Shown: one piece after another, positions 57,011 through 64,000 of the stretch
Layout of the letters: every line of letters starts with the position of its first letter
How positions within the stretch are numbered: the first letter of the stretch is position 1
Origin: Echiichthys vipera
Taxonomy: Eukaryota > Chordata > Actinopteri > Perciformes > Trachinidae
Direction of reading: 5' to 3'
Length of the DNA stretch: 64,000 nt
NCBI GenBank assembly: GCA_963691815.1
Contig: OY829659.1
Span: 8,404,515 to 8,468,514, forward strand
Notes under the pieces: model-generated
What the model saw: only the letters and a program-made list of their open reading frames with translations
Told to the model about the DNA's origin: nothing
The model's database searches: none
Position numbers and translations under genes: made by a program

Positions 57011-59150
57011 CAATACACCGTGGTCTAGTGAGACATTTGCTGGAGAAATGCTGTGAGCCGTAAACTGCACAACGGATGATTGACAGCATGAACTTTTTCC
57101 ATGTTGTCCCACTTACTTTGCTGTCATTGGTCTTACCCGTTTTGAGATGTATTCTCAGAATCCTGCTTCAGTAAATAATCTACCACAATTGTTTTTTTCA
57201 ATACATTTTACACAAGAAGCAAGACCTTTATATAGTTTCAATAGTTGTTCACAAGGTTTAGCAATTCTGGCAGGTAATACATTTCTTCATCATGCAACAT
57301 CAAAACCACTCACCAGTTTGCAGATTGATCTGTTTTCTAGCTGTCTGTCTTAATCGATTCTTAATTGATGTTTTCCAGATAAAGCTTTTTAGGGTATATA
57401 CTGTATGCATCATCAAAACACTGTACTTCTTTGTACTTTCCAAGGAGACACGATAGCTCTATTTGCATTTTAGGTTTTATTTGATTTTTATTTGACTTTT
57501 TCCTCAGGCAGCGAGAGAGTGAGAAACAAAGGAGATGGTTTAATGGTTGAAACCATTGTAGACAAACATTGTAGGCAAACAGCTGAGAGGAGAAGGAAAT
57601 TACCACTTGACTATCAGTGGGTCTGCAGATATTCTTATTGATGCAGCTTGAAGGAGGCATAGCCTGCTTCTGTCCCGATAGCACATGTTACTAAGTGTTC
57701 GGAAATGGATTTGTGGCTTGTGACAGGCAGGAGAGGTGATTGCATGTAGGGTGAGAAGGATGACTTTAAATGGCTGTGTGGAGGTCTTTGTTCTGCCCTG
57801 TCACTATCTTCTTTGTATGTACACAGTCCGTTTAGCTTGTGCTTTAATCCATATTGACTTAACAATGAGTGCACATAGTATAATAACATTAGACTGACAA
57901 TGGAAGAAGATAAAGTACTTATGGAATGCTTTATTCACAAATAAAACGTTTGCCGTAGGAGTATTCTGTTTCCATTTCGACACTTTGAATAGTTCTCTGA
58001 GCTAGTCCAAGCTTTACAAAGACTCTGCTGAAGAATGAGCACAGACACTATAAGTGTCAAACACAGAAGTGAAAGTCACCACGTCTTCTCAAGAATGGCA
58101 AATTGATAAACAGCTTTAAAGTTAAGAGTTATTTGACCCTCAAATGGCTTCAGAAGGGGCACATTGTCAATAAAAAAGACTGATATGCCAGCTGCACTCA
58201 AACCTAATAACCCATTTAGATTGTAATTGCCAAAAGTCATAAAATGGGTTTTCCTTGAGGATTTCGTCTTTTTTTCACTGTACAAAATGACACCTCCTCT
58301 CCCCAAATAACTGAGGCCGTAGAAGTACCTTTTCAACGGAGAGATAGTGCCACCCCTTGACTTTTTAAACTTAACCATGTAGTTGATTGTGAAATAGTTA
58401 GATGCTTGATGTTAAATAAATGTGTAAGTTTGGTCTACATGGAGCTAATGATATTTACCGAAGTCTAATACACCCTAAAACTGAGCAGGGTAAAACACAA
58501 ACACACATTTTGGCATTGACATTGTGCAGTTGATCAACTACCAAGTTATGGAAGGTCATTTAAGTCCACAATCAATCACTCTGCTAATTAATAAAATCAG
58601 CATCACAAGCACAGATGTTTCAATTCTGACCCAGGCTTTGATTTCAACCCCATTCCTTCTGAAACCATTTGAAAAACAACTAATCCAGTTGATTAACCAC
58701 TTTCATCTTTCTGATGAGTAGGAAGCTCCAGCAAAGAGAGACTAAACAGACATCTGTTTCTACTGGGTCACGTAAGGCACTCAGCGGGGGATCTTTAATG
58801 TATCCCTCAATAACCACTTCATTTGGGACAAGTGGTGACACTTGGTCGTCATCCTGTTGACTCCCAGATCAGACGGGTGATGTGTTGCCATCCACCAGAA
58901 CAGAAATTAGTCATGGTTTCCCCCAGGGTCACAGTGAGCTGTACCTCAGTTATGATAGGCCACTGATCCATTCATCCATCCATATGGCCATCCCATGATT
59001 CCCAGCCCTTTTGCCTTATTATTCTGTAAAACAAAGTTTTTAGCAGATGCATGTTTTTCTAGGGTTTTCTATGCTGCTGACCCCATGGCAGGAGTTCTCT
59101 CCCCCAGCTTGGAAACCAATGCATTAAACTGGCCAGCATATTGTTGATTA
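57011..59150. other. Non-coding stretch, nothing firm
   Basis: The part at 58760-59000 is non-repetitive and might be conserved (for example GATGTGTTGCCATCCACCAG near 58879), but no test is possible. No gene recognised. Confidence 0.4.
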
Positions 59151-59330
59151 TAGAGCTGTAACTATTGACTAATTATTTAGTTGATTAGCAGAAAATGAAT
59201 CAGAAACCATTTTAATAATTGATTCATCATTCAAGTCATTTTTCAAGGAAAAGAAGCCCAACTGACTTCAGCCTATTGATTGTGAGGATGAGCTGCTTTC
59301 TTTGAAAAGTATTACAGAAAAAGTAAGTAT
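59151..59330. mobile_element. Terminal fragment of a fish non-autonomous DNA transposon (TAGAGCTGTAACTATTGACT type)
   Basis: Starts TAGAGCTGTAACTATTGACT and continues GCAGAAAATGAATCAGAAAC and AAGTCATTTTTCAAGGAAAA, the order seen in the fish repeat CTGCAACTAACGATTA with GCAGAAAATGAATC. It is related in termini to the fragment at 4901. No right end seen. Confidence 0.55.
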
Positions 59331-62317
<2,987 letters not shown>

Positions 62318-63107
62318 GTTTCCTCTCTCCATTGTTGTAGTAATAAACAGATCCCTAATGTTAACTCTATTAAGGGAAAGTCGTATTGGCACTGTATCTC
62401 ATCTCTTGTTGGTTAACAGGTGGTACTGCATAATTTTTGGAGCTCTTGATGTACATGGTCTGCTTTTATTACCGTTCATAACACCACTCTTTAAAAGCTG
62501 TTGGCAAACGCCTCTGAGCACAACTGAGTGAAAGTGACAAATGGATTCATTTGGCCCATCCTCTTAATTTAACAATTCTTCTATCAGTTTAATGGCTGCA
62601 TAAAGAAAAATACATATGGCTTCTGGAACCAACTTATTTATATTAAAACTTTGCTTATCAGATGTGTTTTGGGATCCAATTACTAACAAGAGAGATTATT
62701 AACATCTCTCGCTGCAACAGCATTTTAGAAAGCAATCAAGTAATGCATTTACTGTTTGCCAGGACACTATTGCTTGGTCGTAAACTGCCTTTTATACCAG
62801 ATGGAAACACATTGCTGTCTCCATGCAGATATATTTCTTTCCCTCTACACTTCCCTTTCTCTCCCCCTTATAGGCCACTTTCCTCTCTATCTTTCACCCT
62901 CATTTTTCTCTCACGATGCCCCCAATACGATGCCACAGGGATTTTAGTGACTCTGTCAAGCTTCTCTCTACATTCTCCGGTCTGTGTTAAATTGGTTCAG
63001 AGCTTAAGTAGAGTGTGAGCCTGGAAAAATAAAAAATAAAGATACAAGCATTACCTCGAGGCAAAGTGACCCTGGGTAGAAAAAAGAAAATCATACAATA
63101 CTATGTC

Positions 63108-63110
<3 letters not shown>
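62318..63110. other. Non-coding stretch with pyrimidine-rich segment
   Basis: The + strand at about 62815-62930 is rich in CTCTC and CCCTT words. No gene recognised. Confidence 0.45.

Positions 63111-63184
<74 letters not shown>
63111..63184. repeat. (CA)n microsatellite, about 37 units
   Basis: Pure CA array after ATGTCCCT. Confidence 0.97.
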
Positions 63185-63185
<1 letters not shown>

Positions 63186-64000
63186 CTGGCTCTGAGGCTA
63201 AATGTATTGCTGTGTTAAATCTTAATCCATTGCATCTTAAAGATCTTTGCTTCCATATTGAAGTGTGTGTAGCTGCTGCAATATTTCATTTGCACGGTTG
63301 TTACATTTATATTGCCAATGTGTTGCTTTGTATGCAGTGTTTTCTTTCCACCTTATGTATAATGTATCGTCTTATCAATTTGGATCTTGACATTGGTACA
63401 CTGTGTTATAAATATAACACAACATACATTCAGCGAAAGTGGAGACGGACAAGGCATAAATGATGTCGCCCACTTTACCTAGCAAGGTAGGTAACTGCCT
63501 GGGTAGCCAACTAACAAGGCCCTTGATAACGTCAGATATACTGTGCCGTTAAGATTAATTATGTTCATATCCTAACTTACACACAGTATGCACTCTGCAA
63601 TAAAATGCAAACTGCCGATCAAAGTGCTTCTCTCATCACAAAGTACACTTTTGATGCAAACATTCAGAAATCTGACGAACCCTGATTTAATCTTGTTTTG
63701 GCAATGCAGTAGAAATTAAGTAATATATTTGTTTTCTAAATATATTTTTTATTGGAAACTGGTATTATAGTTCCAAAATCGCAACTCTTAAATAACACCT
63801 GTACACAAAGATGTTCAACTTAATTTTTATTTGTCAGGATTGCCTCCTTTGAATTTGACTTTTTATGCAGAAGTACTCTTCTCCAAGAGAGCTCAGAAAA
63901 ATATATAAAAATAACAGTACCGTGTAATCAGCACATCAACTCAGCACTTTTCCAAAGATAACACATTTTTACAGGAATTTTACAGGTATTTAGTAAATAT
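63185..64000. other. Non-coding stretch at the window end
   Basis: AT-rich sequence; the open frame at 63212-63463 has no recognisable domain. No gene recognised. Confidence 0.5.

Overview
This window looks like non-coding nuclear DNA of a ray-finned fish, probably a teleost. It is AT-rich and CpG-poor. It contains many long CA/GT microsatellites and decayed transposons of kinds common in teleosts: hAT-like non-autonomous elements, a Tc1-like transposase relic, a tRNA-derived SINE with an L2-type tail, and CR1/L2-type LINE fragments. There are no bacterial-style operons, no CRISPR arrays and no intact transposase or reverse transcriptase gene. Species cannot be assigned from sequence alone.

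The only protein-coding exon I can support well is at 53640-53882 on the + strand. It encodes a complete ten-cysteine follistatin/Kazal module flanked by consensus splice sites, with phase 1 introns on both sides. The best family match is a follistatin-related protein of the FSTL4/FSTL5 group, more likely FSTL4. The 53.6 kb before it and 10.1 kb after it therefore read mostly as intron, although a gene start inside the first 53 kb cannot be excluded. No second exon of this gene is convincing. Two short islands with good splice-site context (30242-30294 on +, 42674-42765 on -) are reported only as candidates.

Layout: 1-5.8 kb holds a 0.94 kb hAT-like element with degenerate 8 bp target duplications, a second terminal fragment and a CA array. 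From 5.8 to 16.8 kb there is mostly unique sequence, a long GT array and a candidate conserved element near 11.4 kb. From 16.8 to 18.8 kb four transposon-derived insertions are packed together. From 19.9 to 25.3 kb there are a Harbinger-like fragment, CA and CT arrays and two more hAT-like elements. From 29.3 to 30.7 kb there is a LINE relic and a dispersed teleost repeat. From 31.7 to 32.0 kb lies a candidate enhancer with paired octamer sites. From 38.5 to 45.6 kb there is an inverted pair of an unclassified repeat and a cluster of likely transposon fragments. From 50.5 to 51.8 kb two adjacent terminal-inverted-repeat elements each contain a microsatellite. After the exon there is a second LINE relic near 56.5-57 kb, another terminal fragment near 59.2 kb, and two CA arrays.

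No previously undescribed multi-gene system is visible. The most useful leads are the exon, the transposons whose boundaries can be fixed from target duplications, the unclassified repeat pairs, and the candidate regulatory islands. The last group needs cross-species alignment to be tested.
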